Positions 33,101 to 43,519 of a stretch of DNA of 64,000 nucleotides are shown in pieces. The translations under genes and the position numbers were made by a program. The stretch comes from Progne subis subis (taxonomy: Eukaryota > Chordata > Aves > Passeriformes > Hirundinidae). The stretch is taken from the NCBI GenBank assembly GCA_022316685.1, contig JAKJHU010000167.1, positions 310,001-374,000 of the forward strand, read 5' to 3'. The notes below the pieces were generated by a model. That model was not told where the DNA came from and did no database searches. It saw only the letters and a list, made by a program, of their open reading frames with translations. Position 1 is the stretch's first letter, and each line of letters starts with the position of its first letter.

Positions 33101-36100
33101 ACTGACTCTTGCATCCAGTAGAAGACTTCCCTGAAGATCTGCCAACCCTTGCTCCGTTCCCCTGTCCTTGAGGACAGTCACCCAGGGGATCCAACTAACA
33201 ACATCCCTGAAGAGCTGAAAGTCTGCCTTCCTAAAGTTCAGGAGCCTGCCCCTATTCCTTACCTGACCTATAATCCTTAAGATGGCAAACTCCACCAGAC
33301 TCCACCACAGCTGCTCTAGATCCCATGAGCTCCTAGGCAACTGTGACAGAATCCAAAGGCAGAAGAACCACTTGTTACAGCCTAAAGCACAAAGAACCTA
33401 TCAGACGCTCCAGATCAAAACTCACTCTGAATTAAGCAGGTAAAGAGAGTCTCAATTTAAAATTATCTCTAACTGTACTGGATAAGCACTACTTGTATGC
33501 ATTCCATTATGTTTTAAATCTGCCAAAAATCTCTGAAGGTTCAACCACTGACGATTAAACAGCAACACACAAAAGGAAATATGTTGACTTTCAATAATAT
33601 ATGGATTAAAAAATCAAGAATTATCATAAATCAGACAGAACCAATCCACAGTGTAGGAAATACCTGCTTGATTGCCTGTTTCACTTTATCTTGGCAGAAG
33701 GCTGTAATTTTTAAACCAAGAGAATAACCTGAATATGAAATGGAGTGGTGGAAATTACACTCTGATCTGTTTCACCTGCAACACAGTTTTGCCCTTTGAT
33801 GCAACTCTTAGTTCACAATGGAGTTTTTTGTGTAGTATTTTCACCAAGAAAGATCCTACACCTTCCAGTGGAAACACATTTGTTTGATTTGGTACTGTCA
33901 ATCACTAATTCTCTGTTCTGAAGCGTATGTTCACATCCTTCTTCCTCAGCTTCCTCCTGTTTCTGTCCTGCTTTCTTCCTCACTGCTTCCCTCCTGTTTT
34001 CTTCCTGCTCTGCACCCCTCCTTAGACACGGTGGTACACAGACAGCAGTACTTATTGCTGGGCTTAGCACTTGAAGATGCAAGTGGCTGCTCAGTTAGGA
34101 CTTTCGGGGCCTTTGAAAGGGCAGTTTGTGTATTCTGAATTCAAAAGCCTAAATATGTTGATGAAGATCACTGTGTGTCTCAATAGCAGACCTGGAAAGT
34201 ATACACACAAGGTTGTTAAGTCAAATTGCTGCATTACTTCCTAAAGCTGACAATGAGGCTTCTTCCCAATTTCCTAACCTCCATTAGAAGCAAATGACTA
34301 TGTGGTCAAATGTTAAAACAGCTGTAAGATTTTTGAACATCCTAGTGGAATGCGGGAGATTCTGGGCTCATTACTCCCCCAAATTCCTCTAAATGAGAAA
34401 GGTGCAGGAAAATAGCCCTTTTGTTCATATTCCACAGTTCAAGCATTTAGCTTAAGCTCTCTGCATTGTTTTAATCCAGTCCTGCTCCTTGGGAAGCAAA
34501 GTATGAAAGAGTCAAGTGGGAATGGTAATCAAGCACTGCATTTTCTAAAACTCTCGTCGGGGTAATTAGCTACTCAAAGTTATCACCTTGTTTGTTAACC
34601 TAGTACATTCCTTGCCAACAACCTGACCAGAACCTTTACGTAAGAATATCCAGAATATTCCAAAGCACCATCTTCTCACAAGGTCATTTGTATTTTGAGC
34701 ATCAATGGCAAAAAGATTATGAAAACAAGAGCTAGGAAGAAATAGAGTATCTCTTTTTTAAGATGTTCCTCCCCTGATGAGTTGAAAAACTAACCAGATA
34801 CTGGATGTGAAGAAATATCACAGCAGGTAACGCCAAGATCATGCGCTTTTTCATTATACAGGCATCTCATTTTATCATCCCAAATAGTTAAATCACCACT
34901 TGATGATCCAGTGACAAAGAAATTTCCATTGGGAGAAAATGCACAAGCCATCAAAGAACCACCTTTAACTTTCCCAGATCTGAAAAGCAAGAGTACACAG
35001 GATTTGAATTTACAGTAGGTAAAATTCTACAAAGTGACCTCTTCAAATGCCGTCTGATGCAATAAGCCAAACTCTTCTAAGGTTTGCACTTTGTAACTAG
35101 CTAACCAAGGAAAGAGAAATTCAGACCAACTATGACAAGAGAGCAAAATGAGCTCTGCAGCAGGGACCAGACCTGCTCTTTGACAGCAGGAGGAAACACA
35201 TGAGATGGAAGCCCAAGGCAATAATTTTAACTGAGTGATAAAATAATTTTCAAACTAAAGACAATTTGCATGGATTTAACACTTAAAAGACATAATGCAC
35301 TGTTAAAATTCTACGGCAGGACACATTTTAAAAGTCAAAGATAAATACACAATTATCATTAACACAGATTTACATGTACACAAACAAGGGCAAAAAAGAC
35401 TGACAATCCTTCTGGTTTTAGAGACAAAAGAGAACACCCACTAGCCCATATGATAAGCTGTAGCTGAGTAGAATACTTCGTGATTTATGATGTGGGATTA
35501 ATTTCGAACAACTTGTACACAAGAGAAAGCAAGGTGGAAAAGAAATTCTGTATTTTAAGTAAGTCAACCAAAGCACTTTGTAAAACTGATCTTCAAGGAA
35601 AATTTCTAGCAGATATGGAAGTGGGGTCAACCTGACATCCTTTACATTATCTGATAACCTAAAGTTAATAGAAAGAGTCTTACTCCTTTAAACGGACACC
35701 AAGTCCAGCCAAGCATGCATAGCTGAGTCTTTAAGTGCAAGGAGAAACTCACAGCCATGAGAAACAGTCACATGGCAAGAAATGTCAGTGCTATTTACTC
35801 TGTCATCATTCTTTGTAGAACAGTTGCTAATTCTCTTTTACTGACAGAAATTTTATTTACTACCAGAGGTGTCAAACTTAATGTCACAGAAGACAAGTCA
35901 ATAAATTTTCCTCAGTGTCACAATAATCAGACCCATGACCTTCTAAAAAGCATTCTCTCCCTTAATTCTTGTATTAAGAATACTATCAAATCCACTAGAG
36001 TTCTTCCCATATTTATATGTACAGTCTCTTTTCTTTAGTGCAGCTTTTGCAACTTTCCTTCTTTCACACAAAATGTTGCAGATTCTGCTCTAAAAGCAAC

Positions 36101-38563
36101 AGTAAAATAAATAGCATTGTGCATGCATTTAAAACTTGCAGGTCAAATACCAGTTTTGTAACTTAACTACTGAACAGGAAAGAGACCACTTAGAAATACA
36201 CATAAGTCAACTTGCGTTCTTGTTCACATCCACCATAGAAACTGTTTAAATAGCCATCTTACTTCACAATTTGAACAGTCAATCACAACAGCTGAGTAGA
36301 TAAGGAGCAAATATTACATAATTTTATTATAATTACCATCTATATATTTAGTCAAGTGACAAAACAGTGTAGTAAAATGTCTTCTCATTTTCAGCATCAA
36401 CATAATCAACTGTTTCAAAAGAAATAGAGGACCACATTAGATAGTTAACTAACCTCCTCTGACATAATTTTTAGAGTACCTTGATGATTTCAATGCGATA
36501 TTGATTTCATCTTTAAAAACAAGACATGCATTTTTCTATCTGCAACTACAAATGACAATAAAAAAATTCATCAGATGAAAATACATACACATCTCAAAAT
36601 AGGTATAAAGTTAAGTTGACTGCTGCTGGCCTGTTAACACTCTGAAATGAACTTTTAATAGTTGAAGAGGACAGGACAGAAATGTTCAAGTATTTTCTTA
36701 TTTCTCTACAATGAAAAGACTAAAGCAGAATAATTTCTGCTTGCAATTACAATATAGTTTCTACATAGTCATTATAAATCCTCCATTCAACCAGAAGAAA
36801 ATTAGGATGTGTAAAACATGCACCACTGCACATATCAAGAGCATATAATTGTAAGAAATGTTTTCATAATTCTGGGTTTTTCCCTTCAGCAACAAGCACT
36901 CAGAATTAAAAAAAAAACCAAAAACCACTCTTCACTACTAATATCTCAAAACGGATAAACCCTCAGATTTCAGAATACTAACAACCAAATTTCCCAATTT
37001 TTCTTAAAGATAAAACTAGAAAAAAATAGGTTATCAGTAACTCTTTACTATCTGAAAACAAAACTACCATTTCAGTGTTTCTTTTTGTATTACAAAAAAC
37101 ATGGTGGCAAAAATCTGTAAGAATTCTGTCTGTGGACAAATTTCCAGATATACACAATTTCAAGTAACTGTAATCCGTAATTTTGAAAAACCGTACAGGT
37201 CCCACATAAATCAGTGCTGTGGAAGGCAAAGAGGCCAGAAAAGGAGGGATTTGCTTGACAGGGGACCACCAACATCAAACAATTCTGGCTTTCAGAAATA
37301 GATGCTCCCTCAATCCTGAGTGAAACATCAGTTCACTCAAATTCTTAACTGCTTTTCTAACTTTAGAGGGCAATTTAGTTGTGTAATAGGGCCCTAAAAC
37401 CTAAATAATGTCTTGTCCAAGTACAGATTACAACAACTGGCCTGAAAAATTCAGATGAAAGACACAGATGGAGGAGGACTCTGAAGACAGCTCTAAGGCT
37501 CATGTGTTTAACTCTGCAACACCAATAAATATGCTCATCTGCTTTGTTTTCCAGTGTTTCTTGGAAACCTATGTGAAACACTGACTGTCATGCTTAACTT
37601 ATTTAGCACCAATACTTTTTTTTGTCACTTTATGTTATAAAATGTACAGCTTCAGGACAGCTCCATAGTTTCCAAATTCTGCTGGATTGCCAGCAACCTT
37701 CCAAGACCTTCCTGAACTCCGAACTCCTGGTAATCAAACATTTAATTTATACTACTATGTGTAACACAATATAAAGCACACGGTACAGTCAGGCTCCACT
37801 AATTGTATGTTAGGTATCACAGTTCGTTGACCCACAGTTTAGAAACCAGATGCATACAGCCTACAATGCAGCCTGGCCTTATGTTAAATCAATGAAATTA
37901 ACCATTAAAAAAATCAGGATTTAGATGCAAGATAGCTTTGTAAAAAATTAAAGCCTCTCGAGTTCACAGTTGTCTAACTTAAAAAACCAAGAAGCTACTT
38001 AGCACTTCTCCCTCACTTATTGATAAATCTTTTGGTCATCTAAATCCTATCCCCCTTTTGTGATATCCATCAATGGTGTAAGTTTGCTATATACAAGTAC
38101 AGCATACTACTTTAACTATATTCACTTCAAAACAAAGTATTTGTCAAAAAATATTTGGCACTCACCGGTACAGTTTCAAGGACCGCACGTTCCAAAGAAC
38201 CACGCTGCCATCCGCTGCCCCTGCCAGCAGATAGGTGGACTCAGGAGAGAAGCGGCAGACCCTGACGGGGCTGGCCCCGGGCTGCTCCAGCACGGCCAGC
38301 CTGCGGCCGTCGCGGCTGTCCCACAGCGCCGTGGTGCCGTCCGTGGAGCACGAGGCCAGCACGCGGCCCGACGGCGAGAAGCAGCAGCAGTGCACGGCGT
38401 ACGCGTGACCTTCCAAAGGCGAGTACGGGAGCTCACTGAAGTTGCTCAAAGAATAAACACGAATTGTTTTGTCCAAGGAACAAGTAGCCAAGCATGATGA
38501 TGAGAAGGCACAGTAGTTGACATCATCGCTATGATCTGCTAAAGTGTGAACTAATGTCGCCAT
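23952..38563 (-). CDS. WDSUB1: WDSUB1, WD40-repeat, SAM and U-box protein (complete, 10 coding exons)
   Basis: Predicted E3 ubiquitin ligase of the U-box class: the WD40 propeller should bind substrates or partners, the SAM domain mediates association, and the U-box recruits an E2. Coding exons in transcript order: 38563-38166, 34979-34795, 31940-31848, 30759-30666, 30401-30368, 28634-28594, 28507-28401, 27529-27350, 25471-25337, 24106-23952. They total 1422 nt, giving 473 residues plus TAG, against about 476 in human. Seven WD40 blades fill residues 1-317, SAM is about 330-390 and the U-box about 402-473. The start ATG has A at -3 and G at +4 and opens the conserved [16 protein letters not shown]. 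Substrates are not known. Confidence 0.96.
25337..25471 (-). CDS. WDSUB1: WDSUB1 coding exon, end of SAM and start of U-box
   Basis: Acceptor atttttcag, donor GTATGT, 135 bp. Encodes [15 protein letters not shown] (last SAM helix), then [20 protein letters not shown], the U-box opening motif PDEF.CPI....M.DPV. Confidence 0.96.
27350..27529 (-). CDS. WDSUB1: WDSUB1 coding exon, SAM domain
   Basis: Acceptor tcatttccaaag, donor GTAAGA, 180 bp. Encodes [20 protein letters not shown] and [20 protein letters not shown]: the W..DDV..WL and IDG..LL..T signatures of a SAM domain. Confidence 0.95.
28401..28507 (-). CDS. WDSUB1: WDSUB1 coding exon, WD40 blade 7
   Basis: Acceptor taattcgtag, donor GTCAGT, 107 bp. 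Encodes [20 protein letters not shown], then [26 protein letters not shown] is the final propeller blade. Confidence 0.94.
28594..28634 (-). CDS. WDSUB1: WDSUB1 41-bp coding exon, start of WD40 blade 7
   Basis: Acceptor tcttttacag, donor GTAAGA, 41 bp starting in phase 0. Encodes [13 protein letters not shown] plus two bases of an Arg codon. Confidence 0.9.
28772..28795. repeat. 24-bp exact dispersed repeat, copy 1
   Basis: Begins agatttcaaactcaatcacc, then taca. The identical 24 bases occur at 30481-30504. Both lie in WDSUB1 introns flanking the two small WD40 exons. Confidence 0.85.
29360..29490 (-). mobile_element. CR1 LINE 3' fragment
   Basis: Antisense: 'cacagaatcacaggacggtt' and 'catatagtccaaccccctgc' followed by a CR1-like remnant. 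Short and decayed, in a WDSUB1 intron. Confidence 0.75.
30368..30401 (-). CDS. WDSUB1: WDSUB1 34-bp coding exon, WD40 blade 6 (second part)
   Basis: Acceptor tttcattttaag, donor GTAAGT, only 34 bp. It is required to keep frame and complete the blade between VSG and STGNTLHTL; it supplies [11 protein letters not shown]. The family normally has a Tyr-Asp pair where this copy reads Cys-Glu. Confidence 0.88.
30481..30504. repeat. 24-bp exact dispersed repeat, copy 2
   Basis: Identical to 28772-28795, same orientation, about 1.7 kb away. Neighbouring bases do not match, so no longer duplication is visible. Confidence 0.85.
30666..30759 (-). CDS. WDSUB1: WDSUB1 coding exon, WD40 blade 6 (first part)
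   Basis: Acceptor tatttttag, donor GTAAGC, 94 bp leaving two bases. Encodes [20 protein letters not shown], then [11 protein letters not shown]. Confidence 0.93.
30963..31282 (+). mobile_element. Solitary LTR-like segment
   Basis: The plus strand shows LTR-like order: TATAAAAA at 31113-31120, AATAAA at 31127-31132, then a C/T-rich GC stretch and 'gtgtgtctcggtgaca', as in avian endogenous retrovirus LTRs. A CACAGA hexamer flanks the interval (30957-30962 and 31283-31288), but the ends are not a clean TG...CA, so limits and class are unresolved. Antisense to WDSUB1; no internal retroviral genes seen. Confidence 0.4.
31848..31940 (-). CDS. WDSUB1: WDSUB1 coding exon, WD40 blade 5
   Basis: Acceptor attttatcag, donor GTTTGT, 93 bp with one base over. 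Encodes [20 protein letters not shown]: the ASCGQD..IKLW blade pattern. Located by phase and motif, as it lacks an internal long open frame. Confidence 0.92.
31988..32068. repeat. 41-bp tandem duplication
   Basis: The string acagcagatcagtaaactac starts at 31988 and again at 32029, with diverged ends. Within a WDSUB1 intron. Confidence 0.75.
32468..32885 (+). mobile_element. CR1 LINE ORF2 fragment (reverse transcriptase region)
   Basis: Sense on plus. One frame reads [18 protein letters not shown], the reverse transcriptase motif of CR1; downstream sequence ('gacaccaagcggagtggtg', 'aggacctgggggtgctggt') follows CR1 ORF2 order with internal losses and frameshifts. Nonfunctional. Confidence 0.88.
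32890..33345 (-). mobile_element. CR1 LINE ORF2 fragment (endonuclease-RT linker)
   Basis: Minus-strand frame includes [20 protein letters not shown] and [13 protein letters not shown], matching the CR1 ORF2 linker between endonuclease and RT. Opposite orientation to the abutting fragment at 32468-32885. Confidence 0.8.
34795..34979 (-). CDS. WDSUB1: WDSUB1 coding exon, WD40 blade 4
   Basis: Acceptor cttttcag, donor GTTAGT, 185 bp. Encodes [20 protein letters not shown], then [20 protein letters not shown], with a WD-type dipeptide in LTIWDD. Confidence 0.94.
38166..38563 (-). CDS. WDSUB1: WDSUB1 first coding exon, WD40 blades 1-3
   Basis: Start ATG at 38563-38561. The exon probably continues as 5' UTR to 38580, where the minus strand reads ttttttttcag. 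The donor GTGAG follows 38166. Encodes blades [40 protein letters not shown] and [20 protein letters not shown]. The 398 bp end with two bases of an Arg codon. About 38175-38430 is strikingly GC- and CpG-rich. Confidence 0.95.
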
Positions 38564-38724
38564 TTTAAAAAAACAGAAATCTGAAAAAAAAGTTTAACTG
38601 TTAAGACTTAATTTTCCTATTTCATAAATGAAGCATACTACCTCAGCAAGACCAATGCCGAAGGAAAAAAAGAAAGAAAAACTCATTTGCAAAGACAAGT
38701 TTTTCACGTAGCATTGTTTAAGCA

Positions 38725-39360
38725 CAGAATCATAAAATCACAGACTAGTCTGCATTTGAAGGGACCTTAAAGCTCATCCAGTTTCACCCCCTGCCATGGG
38801 CAGGGACACCTTCCGCTATCCTGGCCTGCTCCAGGCCCCATCCAGCCTGGCCTCGAATGCTTCCATGCATGGGGCAACCACAGCTTCTCTGGGCACCCTG
38901 TGCCAGGCCTTCATCACCCTCACATCAAGAATTTCTTCCTAATCGCTAATCTAAAACTTATCTCAGTTTAAATCCATCCCCCTTTCTAACACTGCATGTG
39001 CTTGTAAAAAGACCCTCTAGCCTTTTTGCAGTGTGTGACTGGAGCACTTTCCAGTGAAGACCAAGACAAAAAAGTCATTATGTACCTCAGCCTTCTCCAT
39101 GTCTCGGCTAACCAGGTCTCCTGTTTCCTTGCAGAGAGGGCCCACGTTTTTCCTAAACTTCCTTTTATCACCAACATACCTATAGAAGCTTTTCCTTGTT
39201 GCCCTGACATCCCTATCTGGATCTAACTCCATCAGGACTTTAGCTTTCCCAACGTAATCCCTGACTGCTCAAATGATCTCTCTGTATTCCTCCCAGGCTA
39301 CCTGTCCTTGCTTGCATCCTCTTCATCTTTCTTTGAATATGTCCAAGAGCTCCCTTCTGC
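38725..39360 (-). mobile_element. CR1 LINE, 3' end joined to ORF2 linker
   Basis: Left part is a CR1 3' end in antisense ('gaatcataaaatcacagact', 'ccccctgccatgggcaggga'). From about 39000 the minus frame reads [20 protein letters not shown], the ORF2 linker. The intervening RT region is missing. It lies in the intron upstream of the WDSUB1 ATG exon. Confidence 0.85.
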
Positions 39361-39823
39361 TTACTTTCACAGATAGCAACAGTAGTGATAGCAAAACATC
39401 ACATCAGCACAACACCACATACTTGCGTTGCCAATCCAAGGTTTGACTAGACTGACTAAAACATTTAAGTAAAAATGTGAATATTAATTGGGTGATCAGA
39501 ATTGGAACCTCTCCAGAAATTGCATTTGCTGCTACACAGAACAACAAAAGACAATGTGAACTTCACACGCATTTTCCCAGGACTTAAAACTGCTGGCACC
39601 GGTTTAAATTGTATCAGACAAGTGATTTACACTGCTGAAGTCTGGAAAATCCCCCAAAGAGGTACATTCCAACTGGTTACTTCCCATGCTGCAGATCACA
39701 GACAAGTTTCCTGAGAATAAAGAAGCACAGAGCCAAAATGAAGTGCCTACAGCTCTTATAAGCTATTTATAATAAAACCCCCTATTTATATTGAGTTAAC
39801 TTAAATAATAGTCTGCTGGTTTA

Positions 39824-40362
39824 GATCACAGAATGTGTAGGTTGGAAGAGACCTTCAAGATCATGGAGTCCAACCCATGCTCTAACACCTCAACTAGATC
39901 AGGGCATCCAGTGCCACATCCAGTCTGTTTTTAAACACGTCCAGGGACGGTGACTCCACCACCTCCCCAGGCAGACCATTTCAGTACTTTATCACTCTTC
40001 CCGTGAAAAACTTTTTCTTAATACCCAAACTATATTTCCCTTGACACAGCTTGAGACTCCATCCTCTTGTTCTGACAGTTGCTGCCTGATTAAAAAGACC
40101 AACACCCAGCTGATTACAGCCACCTTTCAGGAAGTTGTAGGGAGTGATAAGGTCACTTCTGAGTCTCCTTTTCTCCAGGCTAAACAACCCCAGCTCCCTC
40201 AGTCGTTCTTCATATGGCTTGTGTTCCAAGTCCTTCACCAGCCTTGTTGCCCTCCTCTGGACACGCTCAAGCATCTCAACAGCCTTCCTAAACTGAAGGG
40301 CCCAGAACTGGACACAATACTTAAGATGTGGCCTGACCAGCGCCGAGTACAGGGGAAAATAG
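39824..40362 (-). mobile_element. CR1 LINE 3' part (ORF2 C-terminus and 3' UTR)
   Basis: Antisense: CR1 3' end 'aggttggaagagaccttcaa' at left; the minus frame encodes LERVQRRATRLVKDLEHKPY then EERLRELGLFSLEKRRLRSD, the CR1 ORF2 C-terminus. The best preserved CR1 copy here, 5'-truncated near 40360. Confidence 0.92.
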
Positions 40363-40470
40363 ATAAGTGCTTCATTCCGAATAATAATTTCAGTGCTGAG
40401 GCAACTGCAAACTCACACATTTGCGAAGCATGTATCCACTCACACTTTTTCTTTTTTTACAGAGAAACAT

Positions 40471-40486
40471 ACACACACACACACAC
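40471..40486. repeat. (AC)n microsatellite
   Basis: Eight AC units flanked by short AC/AT-rich sequence, in the first WDSUB1 intron. Confidence 0.85.
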
Positions 40487-41039
40487 ATTTGAATGTACGT
40501 GGACATGCAAGTATGTATAAATGTATGCACACATGCAGAGGTATGTACACAGAGATATAAAGGCAAAATACTTGTTCTCTTCAGTGTATGGCACACTGAT
40601 TTAGTTAAAGACCAGATCATTGAGTACTACCTATTTTGGCTTCAAGATGCTGCTTTACTACTACTCTCTTTAAAACCATTAAGCAGAAAGAGTAGTATCA
40701 ATAACAAGGCTGCAGAAAGAAAATAAACATACTTTCATCAACTACGAGAAACCGAACAGTCAGACGAAGCTTGAGATCTGGAAAGATGAGCTGAAAAAGG
40801 CACCTTGATCTCACTGTCAGGAGACTTTCAGGAGCTCACTGCAGGAAAACCTAAGAACAAGAGGTTTCAGTATCAATAAATCGACTGAGGGAGAGAGGAG
40901 CAGCGGGAGCATTCATCACTAGAGATGTTCAGCACCACAGCACCATCTCCTCTGGCAACTACGTATTTTTTCTCATAATCCACAAACTAGCAGCACTTGC
41001 CCATAGAAAGAGCTACAGCAATTCTCGACACGGCTGGCA

Positions 41040-41690
41040 GCCCCTTCCCTATTGCTTTTTCCCGCAGCCTAGCCCCACCCAACCCATCGCACCGGCGGCG
41101 CGGCCGGGACGCGCCCGGAAGGTCGGCGGAGTCATCCCGACCTCCAGTGGCAGGTGTTGGGTAAACAACATCCTGCCCCGGCTGCGCGGGGGCCCCGCGG
41201 CCACCAAACACGGCCAGCCGGCCGTGAGGGGATCCCGTCCGCACCTCCCGCGCTCCGACGGCGGCGCCTCCTGCCTCGGCCACTCCGCACGGCCCAGGCA
41301 GCTGCGCACACACTGTGCTCCCCCGGCCTCCCGCCATGGTGCGGCCCGGGCCGACCCACTCTGCGCCGGCCGCGGGGGGAGCCGGCCTTGCGTTTCCCGT
41401 TCTCATCGCCGCCATCGGTCCTGGCCCTGAGGCAGCGCGGATCGTGTGACGTTGAGCCCTCAGCTCCGGCCCGGAGCCGCACAACAGCCGCCGGTGCTAC
41501 GGCTGCCTTGGCACGAATCCTGCGTGGGTGCGGGCGGTGCCAGCTCCCGTGGGATGTCCCAGCCACTGCCGGGCGCCAGCCGTGTCCGAACCGGCAGCGC
41601 TGAGATCCACACGGACACCGCCTCACCCCGGCCTCCGCCCGCCACAGGCGCGGCCCTCGAGTAGGGCAAAGGGGAGTTCTAACAAAGAGT
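41040..41690 (-). promoter_or_regulatory. CpG island, probable WDSUB1 promoter and noncoding first exon
   Basis: About 650 bp very rich in G+C and CpG in an otherwise AT-rich region, about 2.5 kb upstream of the WDSUB1 ATG. A TGACGT CRE-like core is at 41447-41452, and a palindromic ETS-type TTCCGGAA lies just outside at 41850-41857. A minus-strand donor candidate GTGAGG (plus 41621-41626) could end a noncoding first exon that splices to 38580. The transcription start and exon 1 limits are not resolved; transcription in both directions is possible. Confidence 0.7.
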
Positions 41691-43499
41691 GCTCTCCCAG
41701 CCCAGCAGCCGTCAGGTAATTTACACCATCGTCCTCTCCCCCTCCACATACACGCTCAGCAACTGATGCATTACAAATGGTTTAGCCGGCACCTACACGT
41801 TTTGAGGAAGGGAAAGTCACTTTTTCGGAGTCATTGTGCCCGGGAAGCATTCCGGAAATGATGGGCCTTCCGTGTTTAGTCTGTACCGTCTCACGCTCTG
41901 TTTTATAGCACATTATTTGACTGCACACTCTGTGATCCATGGCTGAAACATGCCCTTTTCATTGTTCTGAATCCTAGGTGACAGCCACTATTAAAAAGAA
42001 GGCTTTTATACCTTCTTTTAAAGATTTGTATTTTGATTTTCAGCTGCTTTTTTATAATCCAATTTTTTTCAAAGAGATGATAGCCAAAAGAGAACTCACA
42101 CTCAACCAAAACACTCTTCACTGAGCATCATTAAAGTACTTATAAAATAGTAAGTTTGAAAGTTTTGGAATAAATTCTCTAAACTAAAACTGGCACATTT
42201 TGTTCAGAAAGGATGAGAGCACACTGGAAAACTTTTCCTCTTAAGAAAACATACAAACATCAACAAGAAAGAAAATTAGCAAAGCAGAAATGTTACAAAC
42301 ATTCTTCTAGTGGTTAAATCCCTGCTCTTTTCTGTGGAGATATGAGGCTACATGCATGACTCAAGCTTGCCATTCAAATATAGTATTTCCTGTAAATTTA
42401 ATTTTCCTGCAAGAGTAATGAAGACACTGGCTGTTAGCAAGGAAAGCAATGCACTGGCCATGTCAAGTTAGAGAGGGATGATGCTTTGTCTCACTGTCAT
42501 CACTATAGTAGCTGTTGCCACCTTTCCAGCTGTTCAGCTGAATTGGGATACAAGCTGAAAAAATGCAACTTGTATTACAGATATTGTATGTAGTGTAGCC
42601 AGGAATCTGTCTGACATTTCAAAACTAACAGTTCTAGTATTACAGACAAAGCATTAAGCAGTACAGAATCTGGGGGGGAAAAAAAAAATCATTGAAGAAC
42701 TAGATTTCTCAATTTCTCAATTATCTAAGCATACATGACACCTTCTTACAAGCTCACCATCATAAATTCAAAACAGTGATTAATCTTCATCTCTCTGGTA
42801 CATGTCAGCAAACCTCTTTACTGAAATCTTCAGAATGGTCATGAAAAGGAGAGGTGTGGAGCAGTCAGTGTGGGAGCTCACATTAGCATGCGAGACTGAC
42901 ACCCAAATGTGATTTTTTTTTTATTTGAAGTAATAACAGATTATTCTAACAGGACTTCAGAATAAAGGAAAATATTACAGAATAAGATATTCTGGGAAGA
43001 GCAATGGAAACTATCATTAAAAAATAGGCACTAAGATTCAAACATGGAGACCTAGTTTAAAAGCATAAACCAACACCCTTCCCCCAACATTATTTTGTGA
43101 GAGAACTACAGGTGCTGTGGTTCCACAACATCTGCTTGTCATTCCTTTATGTTCTTCAGTCAGAGCAAAGGTTATGATTAATGCCCTTCTATAGGCCAAA
43201 AATGCACCAAAACCTAATATGGACAGTGTTTTTCAGAAACATGACCAAACGTGCATATTCATGTCTGTAAGGACAGTGGTCAGCCTGGCACACTATTTAC
43301 AGGCAAGGAACTGCTCTCCAACTGCTTGGCAACTGCTTCCTTATGAACTATAATTAAAAGCCCAGGAGAATTAGATGCATCATAAAAAGAACTGAATGTT
43401 AAATGCAAGACTCCCAAGATGTTATCTAAAAAATACCCCAAAACCAAAAAACCTGTATACACAGGACCTGAAGTATTAAAATTGCCAAGAAAATCTGGT
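41691..43499. other. Intergenic spacer between WDSUB1 promoter and BAZ2B 3' end
   Basis: About 1.8 kb of AT-rich unique sequence. Apart from the ETS-like site at 41850-41857, no gene, repeat or structure was recognised. Confidence 0.5.
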
Positions 43500-43513
43500 T
43501 TGCAAAACAGTCT

Positions 43514-43519
43514 TTTATT
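43514..43519 (-). terminator. Likely distal poly(A) signal, BAZ2B
   Basis: Reverse complement AATAAA (acaataaaagac) about 1.29 kb beyond the BAZ2B stop. Confidence 0.5.

Larger units (their letters stand above)
24107..38165 (-). other. WDSUB1 introns, contents
   Basis: Intronic DNA between WDSUB1 coding exons. It holds a CR1 fragment (29360-29490), an LTR-like segment (30963-31282), a short tandem duplication (31988-32068) and a pair of inverted CR1 pieces (32468-33345). The longest intron parts, 24107-25336, 25472-27349, 33346-34794 and 34980-38165, show no recognisable gene or repeat; 25590-25930 is moderately GC-rich without explanation. Confidence 0.55.

Noticed and set aside
32468..33345. 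Active retrotransposon
   Set aside because: Fragments are truncated, frameshifted and inverted relative to each other; no complete ORF.
38060..38497. 145-codon plus-strand open frame over the first WDSUB1 coding exon
   Set aside because: Antisense shadow of a GC-rich WD40 exon; the minus strand carries clear WD repeats with splice sites.
40041..40520. 159-codon plus-strand open frame
   Set aside because: Antisense of a CR1 ORF2 C-terminus plus an AC repeat; not a gene.
41132..41749. 205-codon minus-strand open frame (and several plus-strand ones) in the CpG island
   Set aside because: Few stop codons are expected in GC-rich DNA; no family motif, Arg/Gly/Pro-biased translation, and the position fits a promoter.
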